Of a stretch of 64,000 nt of DNA, positions 35,501 through 45,794 are shown one piece after another. The DNA is from Strobilurus pachycystidiatus (Eukaryota; Basidiomycota; Agaricomycetes; Agaricales; Physalacriaceae): the NCBI GenBank assembly GCA_019915135.1, contig JAHLMK010000005.1, positions 1,178,001 to 1,242,000 of the forward strand. Reading direction: 5' to 3'. The notes beneath the pieces were generated by a model. The model made no database searches. It had not been told where the DNA came from and saw only the letters and a list, made by a program, of their open reading frames with translations. How positions within the stretch are numbered: position 1 is the stretch's first letter; each line of letters starts with the position of its first letter. Both the position numbers and the translations under genes were made by a program.

Positions 35501-36651
35501 CATCGCTTGACGAACGTCTGACGGTATTCTCTTCAAGAGGTCATCTGAGCGAGCACCAGGCACTTGCCACGCTGTCGCAAGAGTGTACACGAGGAGATGC
35601 AGTTGGTAGAGGAGGAATGCGGCATGTTCAATTGAGAGACTCCCGAACGCGGTCAGCGTTGATACAGTCAACATGCAAAGGAAGGGAACGGGGCTCCTGA
35701 ATTCGGAATGGGTGCGCGAAGAATGACGAGCTGAGAGATGTCAGTTTTGGTTGCGAATTGTGAGAGGCGTATGAACTCACAAGCGTCAACGAAGTGAACA
35801 TCTTGGTTCATGAGATACTTCACTCGTTTGATTTCTTCAACGCGCTCCAGGGCCTTGGTTGCCTCCCGATGTATACTTTCCCCAACCAAGCGATGGGTCA
35901 CTTTGGAGCTACGCTTGGCGTTGGCCGCTGTCTTCAGGCATTGTTGCAGGTAGGCCACGTATTGCGTGATCGGAGAGGGGCGGGAATAATCGAGCTCAGG
36001 AATGGCCACAGAGGGGCAGGCTGAGTCGTTCGGGGGGGAAGATGTGGTCGTAGATGGTGAAGATGTCGCAGAAAGGTCATCGTCGGTCCCAGGATTCGGA
36101 GAGACGAACATAAACTTGGATTTGGTGATATCATCCAAAGCCTCTGGCCAGTTTGAAACTTTGGCGAGACAATCTTTGAAACCAATGAGTTGGGCGTCCA
36201 GGGGTTGTGTGCTTCGACGAGGGAATGACACAGCCGGGTGAGATTGTTGAAATGAAGAAGTGAGGTCCCCATCGTCCGCGGGGTATGATCCTGGGTCGTT
36301 ATCATCTCCGTCAGACGGGAGGTTCGACATCGCGGGACTTGCGCTGCCAAGCTCTGCTTCGGCAGGCCCCCACCCCTCGCCCTCGTCCTCTTCATCCTCG
36401 TCCTCCTCCCCCTTTTCTGAATCTAATTCGTCCATCATCGTGGTCAGGCGAGTGCGATATTGCTGGTCAATAAGGGAGGAATGAGCAGCCCATTGCTCTC
36501 CTTGCCATAGCCGACCTCGAACAGGCTGATGGGTATGAGGATCGATGAAGTGACCTTCAGTGCACGCTTCGCAGTAGCATGGATTTTGAGCCTGGGGCTC
36601 TACGCGTTTTGAGGGTCTGACCGGTTGCCCATGTTTGATGGTTGGGCGCAT
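32512..36651 (-). CDS. Tnp2-type (CACTA/EnSpm-like) transposase
   Basis: Transposase of the family-21/Tnp2 type. The N-terminal exon starts MRPTIKHGQPVRPSK at 36651 and includes CYCEACTEGHF, a short Cys cluster, then acidic Ser/Asp-rich sequence. The next large exon (down to about 34.2 kb) has ICCPRCYAVYD, then PDMRYRVENIFLVGVIPGPK, KEQINHLLRPLVDDL, RCALVPIIADLPAARLL and THWCSECHSTL, the signature order of the Tnp2 catalytic region. Further exons give FTADQWKIFCIHHLPYTL, HFGDLLRRWGPTVSWR and FAFERYNGLLQKI, then a C-terminal region ending at 32512. No stop breaks the exons read, so it may be intact. Terminal CACTA repeats were looked for around both ends but not found. Confidence 0.82.
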
Positions 36652-36777
36652 GGTAAGACGACGCGGACAAGATAGCGGAAAACACGACCCTGAGACCTTA
36701 CTTACTGTCAATGATCATCACATGCATGAAAGGTCCCTGAGTTGGTGCCACTCTACGGTGTACCACTTACACCCATC

Positions 36778-38161
36778 ATGGACAGCGACGGAAGCAAGAT
36801 ACGCTACTTCGCGGAAAAGATTCTCTACGCCGAGCATACGATATCCGATGGCGCATTCTCGCCGAACTCTCAACGGCTGGCTGTCATCAAAGGTCGTCGC
36901 GTCTCCGTCCACCAGATAGCTGCTACTCGATGCGATCTCGTTTACGTCCAGGATGCGCCAACGTCTTGCGCATCTACAGTCGTCTGGTACTCGGACGACA
37001 CCTTTATTACAGGCTACATGGACGGTACGGTCGTGACCACTGTTGTACACATATCAGACGTACGTCGTGACATCTAGCGTCCGGTACGATACACTGACAC
37101 AATCCTAGAAATACGTTCAGAGTCGTTGCATTGGCATCAGAGCTTCACCAAATGCCGCAATTGACGCGTTGCTTCTTTCCTCTACGGGAGATTCTCTCTT
37201 GGTTGCCACTGACGGCGTTATCCAGAAATGGAAAAGAGAAATGACCTCGTCGTGGACACAGCGTGGAGGTTCTGCAGGAGTTATGTGGCGGTACATGGGG
37301 GAAGTCAGTATGTCGACATCTGCCCCAATCATCGCTCTTCGCTGGTCAAAGAAAGCAGAATTTGGGTTTCGTGTTGTCTATGCCGACGGGGTAGTGTGAG
37401 TGCTGCTCTTGCGCTTTGAACCATATCCTTACACCAATTTCAGGGACTGGAGCTTCAATCCTGACACAAAGCCTCGTATCATGGAAGCGGGGCGAACTGG
37501 CCATATGTGCGTGTAGTTTGTGCTGCGAACATACTCTTGCTCAACTCAAACAGTGTTTGTGTATCCGCCGATGGAACACGCTATATATCTCGAGTGCTAG
37601 CTGCGAATACCTGTACTCTAACCTGCCACGATCTTTCCAACAACGTTCAAACACATATTGTTGTTGCTAGCGGGTTCCAGGAGCATGGTAATGCTGCCGT
37701 TTCCTTCGTGCACCGCGACAAATATGTCCTTGTTGCTACTCGGGAGCGCCTCGTAATGTGGGATCCGTGGGTCGATGGCTGCGCTGCTCGGGAAATCGTT
37801 CAGGAAATCGTTCACCAACACATTGTCCCTTCTCATACACCGCTAATCCTTATATCGGTTGCTTTCCCTTTCTTCGTCTAGATTTTCTTTGCTGAACATC
37901 ACTTAGGATCGCAACGTACTTCCGGGAGTCAAATCTTCCTTCTTGATGATTACTGGCTCAGAAGCAATTCTTTGGGAGTCATCCAATGGCCAGCCAGCCC
38001 AGTCACCTGTTCGTGATCACGCTCTTCGCACGTCAGTCTTAGCATGGTATGTGAACGTCCCAGTGCTTTTTGAAGGCCACTACTGATACATATTCTAGTA
38101 TCTTTCTTCTTGGAATCATTCTCGGTCGAATTTATTACTCGTCCTACTACTTGCCATAGTT
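36778..38161 (+). CDS. Propeller-like repeat protein with C-terminal membrane tail
   Basis: Start MDSDGSKIRYFAEKILYAE at 36778, though an upstream in-frame start at 36742 is possible. Exons join in frame across introns at about 37072, 37396, 37507, 37830 and 38047. The body has repeated strand patterns typical of WD40-type propellers without strict WD ends: FSPNSQRLAVIKGRRVSVHQ, YSDDTFITGYMDGTVVTT, SSTGDSLLVATDGVIQKW, VHRDKYVLVATRERLVMWD. The last exon encodes IFLLGIILGRIYYSSYYLP, a hydrophobic tail that would anchor the propeller to a membrane facing the cytosol. The start is only about 130 bp from the divergent transposase gene. Function unknown; a docking or scaffold role is inferred from the fold. 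Confidence 0.65.
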
Positions 38162-38369
38162 TGTTGGAATGTACAAGTCGTTACCTGGCTGCTCCATGTA
38201 ATTTTCTCTCTAGATCTTCCCATCATATATCCCCACACCTTAAGCTTGCTCATCGTAACGCCGACGAAGTGGGCGATGAAGGTACCGCGGTGATGAACGA
38301 CTCGCTCCTTCTCGCTCCAATGCTCCTCTTCCCCATAAGTCTTCAATAATGATGTTCGACGATGGAAAG

Positions 38370-39190
38370 TAGACAGGCTTCGACAGACTCACCTTCCTGG
38401 CCATCTTACAAAAATCCAGCCGCTTTTGCGGGTACGGCTCGACGACGCTTGAGATAGATCTCGTGCATGGCAAGAAGAATGGGTCCTACAGATTGTTATA
38501 CGAACACCATGTCCGCCGCCAGCAGAAAGCCTACATGTGTTAAGATGAAGCTCCCGACGAACCGAGAAAGAGAATACTCACATCGAGCTTGAGGTCTGAG
38601 ATGTAAGCTTGCAATAGGACATTGATCTTCGCCGCAGGCTCCTCCACGCCTTCCTTGGCCGGGTTAGGAACACACTTCAAGATTTAGCCAAGTCAAACTT
38701 CTCCTCTTGACGAACCTGTAAGACACTCGTCAGTTCAAATCAACTTGATCAACATCCCACATACCGGCAGAAGATTTGACTCATTCGACAGCGTCAACCC
38801 TCATCGAGGTGTGCGTCACTCAGTAATGCGACGCAATTCGCTCCAATGTGGTACCCTGGAATCGACCCGATGCTCGCTCATGTTTGAGGAGCTGGCACTT
38901 CTCCAAGAGAGCGGCGGCGGGATGAATGCGGGTCTTGAAGAATTTGGACGCCGTGCTGTAGCTCTGGCAGCCAAATAGCTCCATCAACGGGGTTTCGCAG
39001 TCGCGGAGACGTGGATTCGGAGCCAGAAAAGCGGGGGACGGAGGCGGCCTTGTCGGCAGCAGTGACGGCGTCGGGATAGATTTCTGAAATCTGGCGCTGC
39101 GCCGAGAGACTCTCGATGGCGTGGGGCGAAAACGATGTCTGTGTCATCTTTGGGTTTTGCCTTAGAGGAATGGATAGTCGATGTGACAAT
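38370..39190 (-). pseudogene. Second BRR2-related fragment, internally deleted
   Basis: On the minus strand the sequence gives FSPHAIESLSAQRQISEIYP and DAVTAADKAASV, closely similar to the N-terminal region of the BRR2 pseudogene near 23350. A frame slip and a jump to SAAALLEKCQ-type sequence (here PAAALLEKCQLLKHER) follow, with the helicase RecA domains of cassette 1 missing. Near 38585-38690 comes [19 protein letters not shown]. Near 38380-38510 come broken equivalents of the [14 protein letters not shown] region. Several stops and shifts are present. It derives from the same gene as the 22.8-28.8 kb copy but lies on the opposite strand and has a different deletion, so the two decayed separately. 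Confidence 0.8.
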
Positions 39191-39250
39191 GGTCCGTATC
39201 GTTGGGGCGTCCTGCCAGCACGGCGAAGATGCGGCTTTCCGACTCAAAGA

Positions 39251-40013
39251 TCAGAATGGGGGTGCTAAAAACAACGTCAACGGGTGTCGAGAAAAAACGC
39301 ATAGACTTACATCACATCCCATGTAATGTTTCTGAGGCCCATGGAAATGAGCTGGCATAGGCACGGTCAGAGTCGATGTCGGCTTCAGGCCGCTTGGCGA
39401 AGTATCCGCCACGAGCCGAGGGAAGGTCGTGGGCGTGAACGCAAGTTTGAATGGGCCCGGTGGACGAGGACGCGACGTGCTGCCCGGAACGGGGGGTGTT
39501 CGCGCCGAGCAATGCCGTCTTGACGCCTCATGCGCCGCAGACACGTATGTTTCCATTTCGGCTTCGTGTCTGTCGAGAGCGTTGAGTAAGGCACGGAGGA
39601 ATGAGTGACAGATGGTACCGTTCGCCACGAAGGTCGATGACATAGGCATTGACACCGCCGGTGATTTGGGATCTTCGATGGCGTATGTGATATGTGAGCG
39701 AATTGATGTACGCCGCCAGTGAAGTCGACAACGAGGTGTCGACGCCGAAGAGGTAGTGGTACGAGCCGAGCCGTAATGTGTCCGTGAGCAGTGCATACAC
39801 ACAATGAAAAGCGGCGGGCCGGACATCTCTTGTCCCAGCTTTGCCCGTGCTCTGCGCGACATGACATAGGTCCGGCGGGCCCAGCTCGCGGAACTTTGCT
39901 GGCGCTGCGTCAACAAGAAGAGCGGAAACAGAGCGGAAACGGGCGCACATGGAGCACATCGCGATGATGGCGCTAAGTTGACATATTTTGATGGTGCCCA
40001 AAACAGTGGCAAA
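39251..40013 (-). CDS. Uncertain open region, possible decayed gene
   Basis: Two overlapping minus-strand frames stay open for several hundred bases. One reads CSMCARFRSVSALLVDAAPAK then FGVDTSLSTSLAAYI, the other reads FKLAFTPTTFPRLVAD then VPMPAHFHGPQKHY. No start codon, splice pattern or known domain ties them together. The flanking BRR2 fragment is decayed, so this may also be a remnant. Reported because no better explanation of the stretch was found. Confidence 0.2.
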
Positions 40014-40096
40014 CAAACGTCTTTCTACCTCATCCCCCCCGTTCGTTTATCCAAGTCAAGATCACGCTTCATTCACGTGAGTTCAACAGGTTCTAC

Positions 40097-40104
40097 TATA
40101 TAAA
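40097..40104 (+). promoter_or_regulatory. TATA-box-like element
   Basis: TATATAAA at 40097-40104, about 90 bp before the first methionine codon of an open stretch (MGKLVRASTGLLPSN). That stretch has a plausible intron (40337-40523), but its downstream exon soon reaches a stop. No gene could be confirmed in 40014-41066. Confidence 0.25.
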
Positions 40105-41066
40105 TCCTCTTGATTTGACCTCTCTCTTTACCATAGACACGTCAGGGCCCATCGCAAAAGGTCCGCGGCAGACTAGACCGGCGTCGTCTATGGGAAAACT
40201 CGTAAGAGCCAGTACCGGCTTGCTGCCATCTAATCGATTCACGACGGGCGCTCAGACGCGCGGTGCGAGACGGAGAATATTGAGAGAACCCCATGACCTT
40301 CTCGAGCCGCCGTCCATCCTATACGCTACTATGGTTGGTGAGTTATTATTACTTTCATTTTTTCTTTGACTCTCTTTCCCGGGGATGTGCAACGGCGTGG
40401 AGGGTCCGCCGACTCCACCCCGGGACGCGCCTCTGCCGCCGATGCACACCTTTGGCCCTTTACCTTCCTTTCGTCTTACCTTTTCATATTTTTGAACGAG
40501 ACTTGTGCTTAATTGGTCTCAGACTTCGCAACGGACGCGTTCAAGCAACACCTTCTGCCCATACGCACTAGGCACGCATTACACCAAAGACATGTTGCGC
40601 CTAGGGATAGTGAAATTGGATTTTCTGGGCGACGCCAATGTTCAGGAGAGAAGGGAGAAGGAGGCTAGCAGGAGGATCGGGAGAGTGACAAAGATCATTG
40701 ACGACGCGTCGGTGCGTTGCTTCGATGTCTTACCTTTTCAGCTACTCACAGTCCTTACTATTCATTGTCTAGACAGTCGGAGGCCACTAACCCAGCCGGA
40801 CAAGCCCTCGTTAAATCTTGAAGGTACAAGCTTACAATCCTGCTCCCGTTCGCATGCAGCCCGATCCATATCTCCTCCGAGTTTCTGAACCCAAGTTGAT
40901 GTACTCGCAGACGACTAAGACCGTGGGGTATACAGCTCAAGGTACGGCTTGTCTCATACGAGAGTAAGCCAATGGCTAAAGGATACAGTCTATCCAGATC
41001 TTCTTCCACTTATGAAACGCGTAAGGACTACTCATCGGCTTCGTTTGACACTGTCGGCATAGCTTG

Positions 41067-41375
41067 AAGCCAACCAACAATGACACCCACGGATACGACG
41101 GCCCCATCGCCATCAGCAATGGCGGGTCAATCAGCGCTCTCGCTCATGTTTTAAGGGCTTCTGATGCCGTTGGCATTCCCTACAACAGCAAGCTCCTTGT
41201 GCAGCTGTGATCATACCACTGACTGATAGTTGAGTCCCAGATGACATTCAAGGTAAAAGAAAATCCAGCAATTGCCCTTCATGTGTACTGACTTCTTCTC
41301 GAGCCCGGAACACGTCGCACGATTCCGAAATCTGGGCCAAGTACATCAATCGGCAGACTGGACGCCGTAGCTTAC
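41067..41375 (+). pseudogene. Alcohol oxidase (GMC oxidoreductase) fragment
   Basis: NNDTHGYDGPIAISNGGSIS then ALAHVLRASDAVGIPYN, followed about 150 bp later by SEIWAKYINRQTGRRS, match consecutive segments of fungal methanol/alcohol oxidases of the GMC flavoenzyme family. The intact enzyme oxidises short alcohols in peroxisomes or outside the cell. Only about 80 residues' worth remain, split by stops and a shift. The FAD-binding N terminus and the catalytic His-containing C terminus are absent. Orphan fragment; flanking sequence to 41854 shows no recognisable gene. Confidence 0.78.
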
Positions 41376-41854
41376 GCCGACCACTCGTTCCTCCCGCCTG
41401 GCAAGTATATCACGATCTTTCTATGCTTGGAGTATCCTAAATTGAGTACCTCATACAGTAGGTCCGGAGAAACCTGCGACGCTGGAAAGCGCACGAGGGC
41501 ATCAAGTACACCGAGGATGAGGAGAAGATGTCGAGTCAGATGGAAATTGAATCCAGGCAGGGAGACAACTCGTCGCAGATTGGCGGCGAAGATCGTATTA
41601 AGCCTGTGACTAAGTCTTTCCATTCGTGCTTTTGTAGTAGACAGCTACCATACAGTCGACGATCAGTACGAGTGACCGGCGTTCATGCATTGATGTTTGA
41701 ATCGATACTTCTCAGGAACGCCGAAAAGTCCCAACGGATCAATCGCCTTACAAGGATTACTCGCGGCCGGCATTTCTATGGCTTTTATGCCGAAGCTTCG
41801 GATCACAGAATTTGAGTCTCGACGGGTACCGTAGGGGAAATCATGATCATGATC

Positions 41855-42890
41855 ATGTCATCACGACCAGCTTTCCTTTCAACTTCCTTCATTGGCCACT
41901 CATCCCGAACCTCACCCATGTCCGTATTTTCCAAACGCAAGGAGCGCCTACGTATGACGCGAGCCGACTTTGACAAGGAGCTCGCCAAACAAGGCATCAT
42001 GACAGGTCAGTCTCGCCACTTGTGTTAAGTGGCTGTTTGACTAACCTTGAAGATGCAGTTTCATTTAAACGCGCCGCGTCATCTCTTAGCGACGATGAAT
42101 CTCTCTCATCTCCGAGCGTCCACCCGTCAAACGCGTCAAGGCGACCGGTACGTGTGATACCCAACATGCAGCCGTGAGCTCATTATACCGGCATTTTCCA
42201 TAGCCCAGTCAATCTCCGCGAACAACGCGCCCTATGCGGCAGACTCTGTCGTCCGCGTTCAAGATGAAGACACAGGTACGAAGCAGGCGACTTATCCTCA
42301 CTAGGCTGTTGGTTTATCTCCTGCCAGATGAGAATATTGAGATCAAGAAGGCGCCCAAAGGTCAGCCTTACGCAACGACCAATCACATTTCTCAATCTCC
42401 TCACGACAGACGACGCTATTGAGGAAAGCAAGGACACTGCCGCCGCCATCAAACGTGGGGCCCCTGGCTCTACCAAGACGATCAAAGAGGAGCCCGAAGG
42501 TCGGTATCATGCCACGCCCATTCGCATTCCTCACTCTCCTCGTCGACAGACAACATCGTCAAGGGAAGCGAGAGCACTTCTAACGCTATTAAACCTGGTC
42601 CTGCTTCCTCTGTCAAGACCGAGAGCATTGTCAATAGTCCGTGATCAATGACAAGTTTCGTGGTGTTGCCTCATAAGCGTTGCCTTCATCTAGAGCCCAG
42701 TAATTGCAAGAAGGTCAAGGCTTCTCGCGAGGCCAAGTCTCGTCGCAGGAGGAGATGTCGGGGCTGCGGCCAACTGGGCCATAACATCACGACCTGCAAG
42801 AAGCGCCAGAAGGCGGTAGAGGCGATCACGGAAGGAAGCTCGGATGAAGAAGGATACCACTCTCCCAATGATGAGGCAGATTCCGACTGA
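41855..42890 (+). CDS. CCHC zinc-knuckle protein with many tiny exons
   Basis: Start MSSRPAFLSTSFIGHSSRTS at 41855; MSVFSKRKERLRM at 41918 is an alternative. Successive short exons are separated by about 50-bp introns: TRADFDKELAKQG, SFKRAASSLSDDESL, ISANNAPYAADSVVRVQDED, ENIEIKKAPK, AIEESKDTAAAIKRG, NIVKGSESTSNAIKPG. The last exon ends with RRRCRGCGQLGHNITTCKKR, a C-x2-C-x4-H-x4-C zinc knuckle typical of single-stranded nucleic-acid binding, then an acidic tail to 42890. Exons 3 to 7 join in phase. Exon 2 needs a frame change or an alternative splice site, so either my model or the gene has one flaw. No reverse transcriptase or gag partner is nearby, so it may be a domesticated knuckle protein. 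Confidence 0.55.
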
Positions 42891-43213
42891 ATGCGACCAT
42901 CTACATTTGTATATATCTCATAGTGACATTGCTTCAATATCAGATCACTCGCCATAGGCCACTCCGGTTCATTCTAGATCTATGATACATGGATGGCTTG
43001 TATCGCGAAAAGCACAAGCGGCAAAGAACCATGACCATTGGTGGTGGCTACTTGGTGGCTCCGTGTCGTTGGCGGGGTCCTGCGGGGTCGCATTGTCGGC
43101 AGTACTAGTGTCGTGATCGTGATGATGAAATAGTCACCTGGATTGATTGATTACGACAGTCAGTGATCACACTTAGGTGACAGTGCCACTCTTGTTCAAC
43201 GTTGCTTTGTACC
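42891..43213. other. Intergenic, no gene seen
   Basis: Short spacer with GATTGATTGATTA and GTGATCGTGATGATG simple-sequence runs. It presumably carries the promoter of the SUN-domain gene that starts at 43214. Confidence 0.4.
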
Positions 43214-44122
43214 ATGACATCTTCCGACTCTAAAGGCGCAATTCGCGTCTCTACAGATGTGTTTTCACCGACAAGCGATCGAAGCTACTCTGTGGGTACA
43301 TCAGCCGATGCGCCGAATCTACTCATCTCACCAGCCGTATAGCATAACCGTTTTAAAGTCAAACACCTGATTCCCCGCGTCTTCGCCTCTATCATGTGTA
43401 TCTACTTGTGGTGCGCTCTTATACAACTCGCAGCATCTTTCGCATACTAACAGTCTCGCAGTTGTGACCTTTTGTGGACCAACTTTTGCGCCGGACCCCC
43501 TTTGAGCTCAGGTCCAAGCTATTCGCAAATCACGACGGGCGCCGCCGTCATCCCGGCTCTCACTACCCCCTCTTCCACCTATCTTCCTCCCACCTTTCTT
43601 GGAAACATCCTTTGCAGTTTTGCCATGGGCGTCGACTGTCGAACGTCACGCGAAGTTGAAGCAGCAGAGCTTGTGTTCCATCGCCGCCATATAGAAGACG
43701 GTGAATGTTGGAGATTTGTAGGATCCCGTGGCCACATCGCTGTCCGACTATCTGAGGCGACTCGTCTCCGTCGCTTGGTAGTCTATCAACCATTGCAACA
43801 TCAGCTCTCGGCAACATCGCGTCCACAAGGCATCCGTTATCTGTCCGTTTGGGGCGTTACCAACAGCACGCTACTGACCGACGATACCTTCACAAAGGAC
43901 TCTCTCCGGCGATTTCGTGCCTCCGCAATCAGTCTCCCTGGTGACATTGACGGCGGTGAGGACGTCGTACAACTTGGCGTCTTTGAGATCCCAGCCGCCG
44001 CGGGATTAGAATCGCAGGCATTTCCGTTGACGCTCCCGGTTGTTGCGAAGGCCGTAATCATCGAGATCACTGGGAATTGGGGCGGAGAAGAGTCGTGCCT
44101 CCATGGGATCGATCTTTACTGA
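43214..44122 (+). CDS. SUN (Sad1/UNC-84)-domain-like membrane protein
   Basis: Three exons with checked phases: ATG at 43214, intron 43292-43342, intron 43411-43461, stop at 44122. A hydrophobic/aromatic segment (FASIMCIYL|CCDLLW) around residues 40-55 could be the membrane span, placing the C terminus in the lumen. The C-terminal domain follows the SUN pattern: CWRFVGSRGHIAVRLSEATR, LRRLVVYQPL, IRYLSVWGVTNS, and a final VIIEITGNWGGEESCLHGID in place of the usual N-x-G-x-x-x-x-C-[IL]-x-x-hydrophobic end. SUN proteins trimerise in the perinuclear space and grip KASH tails to link nucleus and cytoskeleton. The neighbour at 44191-45794 is a coiled-coil protein with a C-terminal membrane segment. 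Smaller than canonical SUN proteins and lacking a long coiled coil, so a variant of the family. Confidence 0.65.
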
Positions 44123-44190
44123 CTATGAAATGTTCTATCTAGTTTGTACGTATATGTCACAGTGTATTGAACGCGATTTCTTACGTCTAT

Positions 44191-45794
44191 TTACGCAAGG
44201 TGTTTTCCGCGAAACAATCTACCACGCAAAGCCCTTGAATCAATAGTGTCGGGGGCAAGGAGATAAAGAATGAGTAATGTGATCGTGATCGTCGAAGCCA
44301 TGTATACGGTGAAGATCTGTTAATCGCGCGTTTACGAAACCTAGGTTTGAAATGGGATTGAACATGTACCTTGCATTTGCGCCTTACACCCAAGAACACA
44401 GGATTCGATCCCGGTTGCTCCAATAAGGCGAGTACACTCAGAGTAGTCCCGTCGTCGTCATCCACACCGTTGTCCACCCCAAGTGGACCGGGAACAATGG
44501 GACGTCCTGCGAAGGAAATGAGTGCCACTAGCACGCCTTCGTCGTCCCGCCAGCTTACCTTGCTCTACGAGAACGCAGGGAAGTCCACCTAGAGAAATGG
44601 ATTCCACTGCGGCGCTTTCATCGTCGTCCACGCCGTCGTCGATGCCAGACTCCACGCCATGCTCTTTGGATTCCGTTGCAATGACATCATTCACGGCCAC
44701 AACAGGAACCACATCGCCCTCTTGAGCATGTCCAGCAAAGAAAAATGGCTCCGTTGCACCGCCTCTGTGGTTGTGGTCAACGACATACTCTCTAGGAACG
44801 AAAACTTGTTCGTCAAGGGGGAATGGTTCCACAGATACGCGTTCTTTGCCCTCGTTGATGGCCAAGTCTTTACCATACCCCTCGGGAACAGCGGACTGTA
44901 AAATGGACCGAGATACACCAGCTTCAGATTGAAGAGGTCCACCGCTTTCGTCCTTCTTTGAACCGTCGTTGAGGCCTGGTGGCCGCGCTTCGCACTCCTT
45001 GGGGATGAGTGGACCTGGTATATATGCGACGGGGTCTTCGTGGATTGCAATAGCAGCATCGTGCGTGCCGGTGTTTACGCCAGATAGGACGATGCTACGA
45101 TTGTCGGCGAGTTCGTCGTTGGGTAGACCAGAGGTGCGCGCATCGGGGAGGAAAGATGAAGTCGTATCGTCAGTGTTGATTGCGCGGTGACCGTCAGATT
45201 GACCGTTTGCTGATTGGGCTTCGAAGAGCCGGTTGATGTCGCTGGCTACGGCGTTCAGATCGTGCTCGAAGCGCGCCAAATCGGCCTGAAGCAATGCATT
45301 TTCTGCGTTCTGGCTTTGTTGGAGCTGATCTCTTTCGGAGTCTGACCAATTGAATACTAGGCCACACCCTCAAAAGTATAACGTACCAATGCGGGTGAAT
45401 TGGAGCTCATGAGCCCTATCTTGTTTGTTGACCTTGTCCCAGATCTCTGATTTGAAGTCATTGAGATCAGTCAGATCGGATTCTACAATGGCGAGGCGCT
45501 CAAGGACATCGTCAGGAGGTGCAGCTGGCTTTGTCTGGGCGACGCGCATATCCATGACGAGTTTTCGGAGTTCATGGACCTCGGTTTCATGTTTGGACAA
45601 ATCTTCGCTGGTTAGCGCTGATATCTATTATATGAGTAGCTCAGCGATGTTCACAGTCATCAACGTGATACATACTGAGAGTTTCTTGAGGTCTTGCTGA
45701 ACTCGGCGCAATATTTCTTGAATGGGATCCTGTTCGACAACGTCTATGGCAACTGCTCTGGACACCTGCTGTATAAGCACGATGGGGTCAACAG
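44191..45794 (-). CDS. Coiled-coil protein with C-terminal transmembrane segment
   Basis: Exons read from 45794 downwards: VDPIVLIQQVSRAVAIDVVE, then ISALTSEDLSKHETEVHELR and AHELQFTRI, then DSERDQLQQSQNAENALLQA leading into a long acidic exon. After an intron (GTAAGC...TTCGCAG) it continues as RPIVPGPLGVDNGVDDDDG, and after a last intron (GTACAT...TTAACAG) as IFTVYMASTITITLLILYLL plus a tail of about 24 residues to the stop at 44191. The joins from exon 2 on keep phase. The first exon and start codon were not found. N-terminal heptads predict a coiled coil. The layout (coil, acidic linker, single C-terminal span, short lumenal tail) is the general layout of KASH proteins, though the tail does not end in the classical PPPx. 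It converges on the SUN-like gene with about 70 bp between stops. Confidence 0.6.

Noticed and set aside
36600..36720. CACTA terminal repeat at the 5' side of the Tnp2 gene
   Set aside because: No CACTA or TAGTG end with a matching partner near 32.4 kb could be identified, so the element borders are left open.
41840..41862. ATGATCATGATCATG simple repeat as a regulatory site
   Set aside because: Simple-sequence run at the presumed start of the zinc-knuckle gene; no second site or known factor supports a regulatory call.
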